From positions 10,890,001-10,954,000 of the forward strand of contig AP031354.1 of assembly GCA_037833965.1 (NCBI GenBank): a stretch of 64,000 nt of DNA, written 5' to 3'. Source of the DNA: Marchantia polymorpha subsp. ruderalis. Taxonomy: Eukaryota; Streptophyta; Marchantiopsida; Marchantiales; Marchantiaceae. Position numbers and translations under genes: made by a program. Below are positions 1 to 9,071 of the stretch, piece by piece. Every line of letters starts with the position of its first letter. Positions within the stretch are counted from its first letter, which is position 1. The notes under the pieces were generated by a model, which made no database searches, was not told the DNA's origin, and saw only the letters and a list, made by a program, of their open reading frames with translations.

Positions 1-1389
1 TTCGTCTTCGTCATCCCCGTCTGAACCTACTTCGACCTGGTTAACTTGGACGTCCTCCTTGGCAGGAGGGTTCACAAATCGTACCGCTGGCCGAGGGACT
101 GGTGGCTGATCACACTCTGGCGCAGTATGCCCGGTCTTCTTGCAATTACTACATGTCGGAACATAATCGTTTCGCCTTTTTGGATGGGGACACTGCGGTG
201 AGAAGTGTCCAACTTCCCCGCAGTTATAACAAGCTCGCGGTGGAGGTGGGTCAAACGTCCCTAGAGGTGCTCTCCGCCTCACGGGTACTGTAGTGGCCCG
301 ATCCACCGGATGATATCGTGGGACTTGCATTGCTGAAACTGCAGTAGGGGTGGGAACCGACTGGACGGCGTAGGCTGTCTCTTCGCTAGCCTCTCCATCG
401 TACGGTTGTGCCCACTCTACTGCGTTGACTGGATATGACGGACGGGTGGTAAGGCACTCGGTGTTTGCATGTCCCACCGCCCCGCACGTAGTACACCATA
501 AGTTCGCTCGCACCCTCCCGGGTGATTTTCGGCGATCATGCCCGCCTACCACTTGAACCTTGAGATCGGCGAAGTCCTTCACAAGGGTCTCCATCTTCGA
601 GGCTATGTCTCCCGGCGCTCTGTCCGTAGTCACTCGTCGGGTGCCCTTCTTCTTCGCTGCCCCATGCTTCTTCCTCTTCTTCTCCTCCTCCGACGATGAG
701 GTTTCCTCTTCTTCGGATGAGGAACGGTTCTCGTCCGAAGACGATTCCTCCGATGACGGAGTTGTACCTCTACGTCGTCTTCGCCCTCCCTTTGGTTTTC
801 GCTCCTTTGACTCCCGTCTCTCTCTCCCTCTTCGGTTGAGAGTGGAAGTTTCGAAGGCTTCTGCCGATGCAATCACATCCTCAATAGTGTCGCACTTGCT
901 GCGTCGGCAAAAAGTCTCCATCTCCCAAGTTAAACCGGTCACGTACCAATCCACAGCTTGTTGTACCGAGAAAGGGGACCCTGGTCCTGTTTTCGGTATT
1001 CTGTCAAGGAGGTCCAGGAATCTCTCAGTGTAGTCACGCAGACTCTCCTTCTTCTCTCGCTGCAAATTACGTAACTTTGTCAATACCCGACTGTCGTAGC
1101 CGAGCTCACGGAAGCGGCGAAGGAACTTCTCCTTCAGCTGGGCCCATGTTGTCAACCCAGTCGGATCGATGCTCTCGTGATTGTACCAACTCCTCGCTTT
1201 CTTCCGCAGAAGGCTTGGAAAGATCCTTAGTCGGTCGTCGTCTGCGATCTCGCGATTGGCAATAGACACCGATTCGAACAACTTGATGTATGAATCTGCA
1301 TCGTCGTCATCCCCACTCCCTTTATACTTTGGGTAGGAATGTTTAGGAATCGGCTGAGGTAGCCGCACATTGGCTTGTCCGTCCGCCAT
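1..1389 (-). CDS. Partial Ty3-type gag polyprotein of element C, running off the window edge
   Basis: An open frame runs on the minus strand from about 1593 to base 1 without a stop. The first in-frame ATG is at 1389 (reads MADGQANVR). The protein has a retrotransposon gag-like capsid region (SYIKLFE, KKARSWYN, WAQLKEKFLRRF, YTERFLDLL, about 1290-960). A basic/acidic Ser-Glu-rich linker follows, then three CCHC zinc knuckles: WCTTCGAVGHANTEC, CYNCGEVGHFSPQC and CSNCKKTGHTAPEC (about 500 to 100). Such proteins package element RNA in virus-like particles. Protease and polymerase would lie left of base 1. The primer-binding site at 1704-1723 lies just upstream, as expected for an LTR element. 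The 68 codons between the last stop and the ATG are also open, so a non-ATG start cannot be excluded. Family assignment is from motifs only. Confidence 0.85.
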   Translation of the reverse strand, partial: MADGQANVRLPQPIPKHSYPKYKGSGDDDDADSYIKLFESVSIANREIADDDRLRIFPSLLRKKARSWYNHESIDPTGLTTWAQLKEKFLRRFRELGYDSRVLTKLRNLQREKKESLRDYTERFLDLLDRIPKTGPGSPFSVQQAVDWYVTGLTWEMETFCRRSKCDTIEDVIASAEAFETSTLNRRGRERRESKERKPKGGRRRRRGTTPSSEESSSDENRSSSEEEETSSSEEEKKRKKHGAAKKKGTRRVTTDRAPGDIASKMETLVKDFADLKVQVVGGHDRRKSPGRVRANLWCTTCGAVGHANTECLTTRPSYPVNAVEWAQPYDGEASEETAYAVQSVPTPTAVSAMQVPRYHPVDRATTVPVRRRAPLGTFDPPPPRACYNCGEVGHFSPQCPHPKRRNDYVPTCSNCKKTGHTAPECDQPPVPRPAVRFVNPPAKEDVQVNQVEVGSDGDDEDE

Positions 1390-1703
1390 CGGTGTGTCTG
1401 TCGATGGTTCTTGGGCGGTCGTTTCTAAATCACGAGGCGGGTCCGTGCAAGGAATATCTAGTAGAACTGTAAGCACCAAGTTTGGTTCCGAGTCGCCGGG
1501 GGTAGGTTCCCCAAGGATGTCGGCCGAACTAGGCTTAGGTACTCTTTTTGGTGTTTTCTTGTTTTGACGCCGTGTCTCTTCCACGGCCTTCTCTTAATCT
1601 CGTCGGAACCTGCGGACAGCTCTAGCACTTAGGTTGCTCCCGCTAGCTCCAGTCGACATTCACCGAGCATGGCTGCTCGTAAAAACCCCGGTGTTGACGC
1701 AAC

Positions 1704-1723
1704 TGTCCCCGGCAGCGGCGCCA
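1704..1723 (-). other. Primer-binding site of element C (tRNA-Asp type)
   Basis: The minus strand reads TGGCGCCGCTGCCGGGGACA. It starts with the TGG that pairs with a tRNA CCA end and closely resembles the tRNA-Asp primer site of plant Athila/Tat-type Ty3 elements. It lies about 9 bases after a possible LTR end (CGACA at about 1733) and upstream of the gag ORF. Confidence 0.75.
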
Positions 1724-1732
1724 AAAAGAAGT

Positions 1733-2681
1733 TGTCGAGGAACACACAGGGTACAAAGTGTCACGTTTAACAGACTATTGATGAGTTTGAATTCTCAGGC
1801 GACTGTCACTCCCAGAAATACTGCAAGTGTCCACTCGGAGCGCACTCGGAGGTCGCACAGTGCAGCGTAACACACACACACACACACACCTGAAACTACA
1901 GAAATACAACCCAGAGATCCGTTAGGACCTCAACTTCAAGATTTCAGGGGGAAAGTCTCTCGCGAGCACACTCAGCGAAGCTGCGGGCAGTGACTTCCAA
2001 CTCCGGCTTTTACAACACTTCCACTAGCTTGCTGCTAGTGTAGGAAACCCGGTTTGGACTGCCTACTTCGGATCGAAGTCACTCCTACGCGGTGAACAAC
2101 ACTCTCAACTCACAAAACGCGCAGAGAACACAGGTCCGCACTGAAGGACTCACTGTGAAACATTCCAGTAACATAACAACAGTCTATTGAAGAGTTTGAA
2201 TTCTCAGGCACTTGTCATTCCCAGAAATACTACAGGGGTTACCCTCAAGGCACCTGCTGCAGCGTAACCTGAATTTACAACCAAGGCTTACACGAAGTAG
2301 CAAAACTTCACTTTGGCATTCAGGGGAAAAATCCCAAAGGAGTACAATCAGAAAGGAACACTCGAAGGTGTAGGGGCGAAACTGTTCAAGTATCTAACTA
2401 GTCACTGGCTCTTAGCATCGGCAGTCACCCACAGGTGCAGATCCGAACTACTCAAGTCTCTAACCAATGTACTAGCTCTGAACATTCGGCCGAAGGCCTT
2501 CAGCTACAAAATGCGGAACGCTAAGTTGTAACTCCTCGTGCGTGGTGACAGAACTCAAGGACACAAACACGCAAAGGAAATGGGTTCCTGATCTGCACTT
2601 CTGATGGGAAAGAACCCCAGGCAAAACGCCTAGAACTATTTTATACCTTCTAAGTCCTACCTAGCACTACACTGCACTACG
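1733..2681 (-). repeat. LTR-like 3' module of element A1, fused to element C
   Basis: This is a roughly 0.95-kb copy of the module that follows the ORF in every element A copy. In sense order (minus strand) it has a TATA box just after the stop codon, a conserved GC/AT mosaic, a (GT)n tract at about 1869-1890, and the run ending in GTGTGTTCCTC. Other copies continue about 65 bp further to TTATTACA. Here the sequence instead switches to CGACA plus a primer-binding site and gag. The module therefore occupies the position of a 5' LTR for element C while being continuous with the end of A1. Confidence 0.65.
2638..2645 (-). promoter_or_regulatory. TATA box in the 3' module of A1
   Basis: TATAAAAT on the minus strand, about 40 bases after the A1 stop codon, inside a stretch conserved in all copies (GGACTTAGAAGGTATAAA). 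This position is like the U3/R promoter of an LTR. Function is inferred. Confidence 0.5.
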
Positions 2682-5600
2682 CTACACGCCTGCACGGAAC
2701 CACGCTACACTACACTCCGCGGAACCTGTACTACGTCTCCTGCGCGGCGGACTGCCGCGCACTAACTCCCTACCCTGCCAATCTTCCGCTCGACTGCGCA
2801 GTCCCAAACGCTGCAACGCCGCGGACACCTTCACTTCGAGGGCGGACATGGTATCCTGCGCCTTCGACAGAAAAGCATCGAGCTTCTTTGCTACCTTCCG
2901 CCGACTCCTACTGTCACCTGACAACAACCCGGCTGCGCGCAGTTCAAACTCACGCAGTGTGAGTTTCTCCTGCGCCTTCACTTCCCAGTGGGCGTAGCCC
3001 TTGAGACAGTGGGCGACACGCCTCGCCGTCTCCACCTTCGTGCGATCCGCCTCCTTCCTGCGATCCTCTTCAATTATCACTAATTGCGATTCGGCCTCAG
3101 CACGTTGCGCTCTCAATTCGCCACACTCTGACTGTAACCTGCGGATTAACTCCTCATCCGCCTGCCGTGCGAGCTGACATTGTTCCAACAACCGCGTCTG
3201 TCGCACGAGCTCCTCTGACAAAATCCGATTCTGGGCCTGCTCAGAAATGAGTGCTTCCTTGACCTTCACCTGCTCCTTGGTGAGCTCGTCCAGTTCCTCA
3301 TCCTTCACCTTCTCGGAGTACTTGTAGAATTTCTGATTAAGTTTATACTGACCCCACAAGCATGCATGCTTCTCCTTCAATTCCCTCAACTCCTGGTCCA
3401 CTCTAGCTAACAGCTTGCTGGTGTGGACTTTAGTGCGAGTCCGCCTGCGCACTAACTCGATGTAAGATCCCGGCTGAAGTGGGTCGGCGTATTTATCGAC
3501 CTTGCGATCCAAGTACCTCAGCAACGGAATCACCTGCTCAGAGAGCGCCGCCGCCGGCGCTCCAACAATTTCCTCCTCCTCCTCCTCGGTGTCCTCTGCT
3601 CCTGACATTTCTTCGGTGGAGCCTCCGTCGTCATCATCCGAGTGGAGAATTTCAGTCGCCATTGATTGCGTCGGCGACTGCCCCGAGTGGGGCTGCACGT
3701 CGTCGACATGTGCTGCCTGCGAAGGCACGGCTGCAGCCTCGCTGCTCTTCGCTAAAATGTCTAAGGCGGTAGGCGAATGTGCCCGTGCGGCATCCCCGCC
3801 GCTCGCTTGTTGGTCGTCTACCGTGTCCTCTCTGTCGCCGACGCCCGCCGCCGAAGGCGATCGAGCGGAGGGTGGCTGCGCGGGGTTTGATTGCGCATCG
3901 CGCATCGAAATTTCATCCCGCGGACAGTCACTCCGCTCCTCCGTCTGTTGCTGCTCCCTTGATCCGTCCGTGGGGGCTGTGCTCGGCCTGTGCGCAGGCG
4001 CAATTGCCGGCGCCTTGTCCGCCGCAGGCGTAGCGCCGCGGACATCCATCGCCAAAGGCGACATGGCCGGGGGCCGCTCGCCCGATGTCCCTTGGCCTAT
4101 AGGCCCTACCGCCAAAGGCGCATCTATCGGCGGACTACCCGCCGATGGTGCGGCCTCCGCACGCTCCCTGCTCGTATCTCCTCGGCTCGAAGGCCTTGGC
4201 GCCGAAGGCGCAAATTGCGGCGCGTGGTGCGCCGGAGGGTCTGGCCCCGAGGGCCGGTGTCTAGTAGGCGGTTCTTCCGCCGGCTCTTTCCTTTTCCTAC
4301 GTTGGAACGGGGTTGATTCTTGCCTGTGCACAGGCGGCACGTGTGGAGGTGTCCTGTGCACAGGCGGACTGCTCCTTCCCACGCGTAAGCGTAGATCCAC
4401 GTCCACTTGTGATCGCCTGTCCGCGGAGGCTCGTCCGTCCGCGGCGTCTCGTCTGTGCGCAAACGGAACATCTGTCCGCAACGCACGTGGTAACTCCGGA
4501 GGCCCTTGGCCCGTAGGCGGCCTCTCTCCCGTCGAGGTTGCAGCGTGGCCCGTTGCTCCTGCGGTCGTCCGCGCTTCCTCATGCTTCTCTGGCGACGCAC
4601 TCCCTTTCTCCGTCGCAATCGTCGCCGTGTCCGCACTGTCGGCTGGTAACACCAGTCTGCGTGCCTTCTGCTTCGGCCGGCTGTATGACTCGTACAGCGG
4701 CCGCGGTCGAATGGGAGCAGAGGGTTCTTGATGCTGCTCCTCTTCGGACTCTTCTCTCCATCGCCGCTTCCGCGGCACTTGTGCTGCAGGAGTGTTTCTC
4801 CCTTCGTCCCTCCGCCTTGATGGGGTAGAAGTCGGTGACTCCTCTGCATCAGTGTCGACCTCATTCTCCCGCACATACTTCCCGGGATGGTCGACGGACA
4901 ATGGCGGAAAATGCTCAAGCTCCGCCGCTGTCAAACAATTCCGCTGTCGATAAAAATTGATGAGGAAAGGAGAAAGATGGTTTAGAGTTCCCCCCTTCTC
5001 CTCAAAAGCGTGCTGTCGCATCACCCTGTGCAGGATGCTCGCCCAGTGAATTGGAGTTCCCTCGATGACGCACTCCACAAAAGAGACCTGCCACAATGTG
5101 ATGTAGCAGGCGCGGTGTGGCTGCAGTAATTGCATCAGCGCCGCGGACAAAGTCCGGCGAAATCGATCCTTGTAATCACGGGTCCTGTACCCATTCTTGG
5201 TAGACCTCCCGGTCTTGAACAGCTCCACAAATTGCGCCTCTTCCTGCTTGGTCACCTTGATGCTCTCACTGTCGAAAAGGAGATGCCCTGGCATGCCGGC
5301 ACATCTTCCCAATGCCTGCGCCCAATCTTGGACTGTCCACCGATCAACATGCGGACGCAATCCGCGCGAGGGTGGTCCCTGTGGCTCTAGCCACTCGCGC
5401 ACCATATTCGCACAGATGTAGTTCCATCCCCATAGCAAGAAATCGAGCTTTCTTGCTATTAAGCGCTCCTCGAAAGCGCGCAGCCCGTTCTGTGGTAGGC
5501 GAAGTGGCACCATCCGCAATCTGCCCGGTCTCGTCATTGCGTTCCTGGGGTTCGCTCGCCCGCTCATTCTACTTCCGCACCGCCCGAGCTCCTTTCTCTC

Positions 5601-5789
5601 TCGGCAAACTCTAATCGCCCTCAATTCCAAATCACGCGCATTCACTTCTCCCTCAATCAACAAGAAATCTCCTGTGCGGCGACGTCGAGAATGTTTAGCA
5701 GCCAGCAGATGGATGCGCGCAGCGCGCACAAGAGATTGGAATCGCGAATTCAAGAATGGGACGTTCTCCGCCGCCCGGTCGAAGGTCAT
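2682..5789 (-). CDS. Element A protein: plant transposon-type N-domain, P/A/S-rich middle, coiled coil
   Basis: This is a 1,035-aa ORF starting at an ATG (MTFDRAAENVP) that is conserved in copy A3 (22648). Residues about 96-310 form the conserved domain (LPQNGLRAFEERL, DFLLWGWNYIC, VQDWAQALGRCAG, YRTRDYKDRFR, GTPIHWASILHRVMRQHA, GGTLNHLSPFLINFYR). Its layout recalls the plant 'putative transposon protein' domains found with gypsy elements; that match is by eye only. Residues about 315-740 are rich in Pro, Ala, Ser and Arg and are partly built from repeated GCCTTCGGC-type units. An acidic patch (TEEEEEEIVG) precedes a long charged coiled coil at about 783-1000. The C-terminus is basic (RRRRSTGSAEC). 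I see no reverse transcriptase, protease, integrase, zinc knuckle or DDE transposase motif. It is the only copy here without a stop or frameshift, so it may be a gag-like structural or DNA-binding factor of a non-autonomous element. Confidence 0.8.
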   Translation of the reverse strand: MTFDRAAENVPFLNSRFQSLVRAARIHLLAAKHSRRRRTGDFLLIEGEVNARDLELRAIRVCRERKELGRCGSRMSGRANPRNAMTRPGRLRMVPLRLPQNGLRAFEERLIARKLDFLLWGWNYICANMVREWLEPQGPPSRGLRPHVDRWTVQDWAQALGRCAGMPGHLLFDSESIKVTKQEEAQFVELFKTGRSTKNGYRTRDYKDRFRRTLSAALMQLLQPHRACYITLWQVSFVECVIEGTPIHWASILHRVMRQHAFEEKGGTLNHLSPFLINFYRQRNCLTAAELEHFPPLSVDHPGKYVRENEVDTDAEESPTSTPSRRRDEGRNTPAAQVPRKRRWREESEEEQHQEPSAPIRPRPLYESYSRPKQKARRLVLPADSADTATIATEKGSASPEKHEEARTTAGATGHAATSTGERPPTGQGPPELPRALRTDVPFAHRRDAADGRASADRRSQVDVDLRLRVGRSSPPVHRTPPHVPPVHRQESTPFQRRKRKEPAEEPPTRHRPSGPDPPAHHAPQFAPSAPRPSSRGDTSRERAEAAPSAGSPPIDAPLAVGPIGQGTSGERPPAMSPLAMDVRGATPAADKAPAIAPAHRPSTAPTDGSREQQQTEERSDCPRDEISMRDAQSNPAQPPSARSPSAAGVGDREDTVDDQQASGGDAARAHSPTALDILAKSSEAAAVPSQAAHVDDVQPHSGQSPTQSMATEILHSDDDDGGSTEEMSGAEDTEEEEEEIVGAPAAALSEQVIPLLRYLDRKVDKYADPLQPGSYIELVRRRTRTKVHTSKLLARVDQELRELKEKHACLWGQYKLNQKFYKYSEKVKDEELDELTKEQVKVKEALISEQAQNRILSEELVRQTRLLEQCQLARQADEELIRRLQSECGELRAQRAEAESQLVIIEEDRRKEADRTKVETARRVAHCLKGYAHWEVKAQEKLTLREFELRAAGLLSGDSRSRRKVAKKLDAFLSKAQDTMSALEVKVSAALQRLGLRSRAEDWQGRELVRGSPPRRRRSTGSAECSVAWFRAGV

Positions 5790-6059
5790 GGTCGGCTCTT
5801 GCTCGTGGAGAACGTCTCACTTGATGGCCGCGCCGGCTCTACGCTGGAACGGTCTCCGCTCTCACGCGCGGCTTCACGCTCCGCCGTCGCCGATTAAACT
5901 CTCACGCTCGAATTGGCGGATTTGAACTCCGCGAGCGTATTACCCCGCGGACATGGGGGCGTAGCGCCGAAGGCGAGTTTTCCGCCTTGCGCGGTACACT
6001 TGTTCGTACCGCCCCTCGGCCAATCCCCCTCTGCCTTGACGCGTGTGTCCGCATGTCGG

Positions 6060-6520
6060 ACAAAAGTTCAACTCCTGCCTGTGCGCAGGCAGACTCCTCG
6101 GCGGATTCTCCGCCGGCGCGGAACTTCATCCTCCTGTGCACAGGCGCTCGCCTGTGCACAGGCGAATTCCGTGCGCGTCGTCGCGCTGGCGCGGAAGGCG
6201 TTGACCGTGGTCAGCCGTCTCCGTCCAGTCTGTCCGTTTCTTGTCTCTTCGTCGGCGCTTCCGCCGCCGCAACTCCGTCCGTCCAAGAGCGCATCCACCC
6301 GTCCCGTCCGCATGGTCCGTACAGATTCGATTACTCTGGCGGCTCTTCCGCCGTACGCGGAAGGCGCCGTACACTTTCTACCTCACAAGGCGCATTTCTA
6401 GGGCCCAAGGCGGATTTTCCGCCGACGCCGAAGCGCCTGTGCACAGGCGAACGCCTGTGCGTAGGCGGACTTCGCGCCTCCCCAAACCCTACTTCGCCTG
6501 TGCACAGGCGAACGCCTTCG
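6060..6520. repeat. Cluster of short GC palindromes in the A1 leader
   Basis: Repeated palindromes with GCCT and AGGC arms and a variable centre: GCCTGTGCGCAGGC near 6071, a tandem pair of CGCCTGTGCACAGGCG type at about 6134-6168, more at about 6436-6470 and 6499-6516, plus many CGCCTTCGGCG units. Each could form a hairpin of 6-8 bp in DNA or RNA. Confidence 0.75.
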
Positions 6521-6619
6521 TCCGCGCCTAGGACAAAACTTGATTCCCCCTTCCGCGTAGGCGGAATTCCCGCCGGTGGCGAACTCCTTCCGCCGAAGGC
6601 GACCGTCTCCGTATCTTCC

Positions 6620-6735
6620 AATAGTGATAACTCCCTAAGTCCTCATCCGTTCCAAGCGTTCTTGGACTCGTTGGAATCAGTGCGTCGAGCTCTTTCCAAC
6701 GAGACCCTAACTTGGTCAAGGCGCCCGAGGGTTGA
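6620..6735 (-). other. Conserved stem-loop module in the A1 leader
   Basis: On the minus strand: GTCTCGTTGGAAAGAGCTCG, a short spacer, TTCCAACGAG, then CCAAGAACG, GGATGAGGACT and GAGTTAT. CGTTGGAA pairs with TTCCAACG. The same module is found in other A leaders and three times in each LTR of element B. Confidence 0.65.
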
Positions 6736-7017
6736 CCTAATTATGGAGGATTTCCCTACCGCCGCGGACGCAACCTCCGAAGGCGGGTTTTGCGCCTTGC
6801 GTCGTAGGGGTCCTAACTGCAGAGCTCGCATGGAGGGTGGTGCCTGTCCTTACTGCTGCACCCCAAATCCTAGATTCTACAGGATCCCTCGAGAATCCCC
6901 TCGATCTTCCGGATTCACTCCGTTTTGATGTACCGAAGGCTGTTTACAATGCTGCCAGGGTACAGTTTTCCAAAAATGTTTTAATTTCCTCAAAATTGCC
7001 AAAAGTGGGGTACCACA

Positions 7018-9071
7018 GAGACCACCTTCGCGCGGATTGCGTCCGCATGTCGATCGGTGGACGGTCGGTCGATCGGTGGACGGTTGCACGAAGTGTGCAG
7101 CCGGCCGAAGCAGAAGGCGCGCAGGCTTGTGTTGCCAGCCAGCAGCGCGGACACAGCGACGATTGCCACGGAGAAAGGAAGTGCGTCGCCGGAGAAGAAC
7201 GAGGGAGCGCGGACGTCTGCAGGAGCAACGGACCACGCCGCACCTTCGACGGACGAGAGGCAGCCTACGGGCCAAGGGCCTCCGGAGTTACCACGTGCGT
7301 TGCGGACGGGTGTTCCGCCTGCGCACAAGCGTGCCTCGACGGAAAGGCGACTCCAAGTGGACGTGGACCTACGCCTACGCGTAGGCAGATGCAGTCCGCC
7401 TGTGCACAGGCGTTCGCCTGTGCACAGGCAGGATTCACCCCCGTTCCAACGTAGGAAGGGGAAGGAGCCGGCGGAAGATCCGCCTACGGGTCACGGGCCT
7501 TCGGGACCAGACCCTCCGGCGCCCAACGCGCCGCGATTTGCGCCTTCGGCGCCAGGGCCTTCGGGTCAACGAGATGCGAGCAGGGAGCGTGCGGAGGCCG
7601 CACCTTCGGCGGGTAATCCGCCGGTAGATGCGCCTTCGGCGGTAGGGCCTTCGGGCCAAGGAACATCAGGCGAGCAGCCTCCGGCTATGTCGCCTTCGGC
7701 GATAGACGCCTTCGGCGCTCCGCCTGCGGCGGACAAGGCGCCGGCATTTGCGCCTACGCACAGGCCAGACATAGCCCTCGCGCAGGACCGATCGAGGGAG
7801 CAGGACCTGACGGAGGAGCGGACTGTCTGTTCGCGGGACGAAATTTCGGTGCGCGATGCGCAATCAAACCCCGCACCGACACACTCCGCTCGATCGCCTT
7901 CGGCGGCGGACGTCGGCGGCAGAGAGGATACGGTCGAAGATCGACAAGCGGGCGACGGGGATGTAGCACGGCCACATTCGCCCACCGCCTTGGACATTTT
8001 AGCGAAGAGCAGCGAAGCTGCAGCTGTGCCTTCGCAGGCAGCACCCGTAGACGACGTGCAGCCCCACTCGGGTCAGTCGCCAACGCAATCAATGGCGACT
8101 GAAATCCTTAACTCGGATGATGACGACGGAGGCTCCACAGAAGCAATGTCGGGAGCAGGGGATACCGAGGAGGAGGAGGAGGAAATTGTTGGAGCGCCGG
8201 CGGCGGCGCTCTCGGAGCAGGTGATACCGTTGCTGAAGTACTTGGATCGCAAATTTGATAAATACGCCGATCCACTCCAGCCGGGATCCTACATCGAATT
8301 AGTGCGCAGGCGGACTCGCACTAAAGTCCACACTAGCAAGCTACTAGCTAGGACGGACCGGGAGTTGAAGGACTTGAGGGAGAAGCATGCATGTTTGTGG
8401 GGTCAGTACAACCTTGTGAGGAAATATCGCACGCCCTCGACAGGATGAAGAAGGAGAGACTGGAAGAGCTCACAAGGGATGTGGTGAAGACCACGACAGA
8501 TTTGATGTCTGAGAGAACTCAGAATCAGATTCTGTCAGAGGAGCTCGTGCGACAGACGCGTTTGTTGGCGGAGTGTCAGCTCGCACGACAGGCGGATGAG
8601 GATTTAATCCGCAGGCTACAGTCGGAGTGTGGGGAATTGAGAGCGCAGCGTGCGGAGGCCGAATCGCAGTTGGTGGTAATTGAAGATGATCGCAGGCGAG
8701 AGGCAGATCGCACGAAGGAGGAGATGGCGAGGAGTGTCGCCCACTGTCTCAAGGGCTACGCCCACTGGGAAGTGGCGGCGCAGGAGAAACTCACACTGCG
8801 TGAGTTTGAGCTTCGCGCAGCAGGGTTGTTGGCAGGCGACAGCAGGAGTCGGCGGAAGGTGGCGAAGAAGTTAGACGCTTTTCTGTCGAAGGCGCGGGAT
8901 ACCATGTCCACCCTCGAGGTGGAGGTGTCCGCGGCGTTGCAGCGGTTAGGACTGCACAGTCGAGCGGAAGACTGGCAGGGTAGGGAGTTAGTGCGCGGCA
9001 GTCCGTCGCGCAGGAGACGTAGCACAGGTTCCGCGGAGTGTAGTGTAGCGTGGTTCCGTGCAGGCGTGTAG
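7018..9071 (+). pseudogene. Element A protein, degenerate copy in A0
   Basis: Plus-strand coding remnant homologous to the A1 ORF. It begins inside the conserved domain, then jumps across a deletion of roughly 600 nt near 7070-7085 (relative to copy A3), so most of that domain is lost. A frame of 463 codons from about 7057 covers the Pro/Ala/Ser-rich part and the start of the coiled coil. A deletion with frame shift near 8430 moves the rest to another frame, which ends at 9071 with the usual RRRRSTGSAEC tail. It carries paired CGCCTGTGCACAGGCG palindromes in coding sequence (7403-7435). Confidence 0.75.
7403..7435. repeat. Pair of coding palindromes that vary between copies
   Basis: Two adjacent palindromes, GCCTGTGCACAGGC, separated by GTTC, encode PVHRR and PVHRQ. 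At the aligned place in A3 (about 24063-24100) and A6 (about 63598-63633) the second palindrome reads GCCTACGAGTAGGC, so both arms changed together (GT...AC to AC...GT). Confidence 0.65.

Larger units (their letters stand above)
1733..7017 (-). mobile_element. Element A, copy A1 (coding-competent, minus strand)
   Basis: The copy starts at 7017 with TGTGGTACCCCACTTTTGG (minus strand), followed by a leader of about 1.2 kb, one uninterrupted ORF and the 3' module. The start lies inside plus-strand coding sequence of another A copy (A0), so A1 inserted into A0; the right flank is GAGAC. The expected 3' terminus (GGGTTATTACA) is missing because of the junction with element C near 1740. It belongs to the subfamily with CCCC in the start sequence. 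Confidence 0.75.
5790..7017 (-). other. 5' leader of element A1
   Basis: A non-coding leader of about 1.2 kb between the TGTGGTACCCC terminus (7017) and the ATG (5789). It contains one copy of the conserved stem-loop module (about 6620-6735), then a dense set of GC palindromes (CGCCTGTGCACAGGCG and CTTCGGCG types, about 6060-6520). Short frames on both strands here are by-products of the palindromes. Confidence 0.6.

Noticed and set aside
1865-1890. (CA)n / (GT)n microsatellite tracts in every 3' module
   Set aside because: Real, but an ordinary part of the repeated module; described there rather than as separate elements.
3502-4731. A 409-codon plus-strand frame
   Set aside because: It lies exactly opposite the A1 ORF in its P/A/S-rich part. 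GC palindromes keep several frames open on both strands; it has no domain and no start context of its own.
6060-6520. Regularly spaced palindromes considered as a CRISPR array
   Set aside because: Spacing is irregular, units are 10-20 bp, spacers are not unique, and there are no cas genes; the genome is eukaryotic.
5913-6928. Several overlapping 80-313-codon frames on both strands of the A1 leader
   Set aside because: They consist of palindromic words read in all frames, are not conserved in the A3 and A8 leaders, and change with every palindrome variant.
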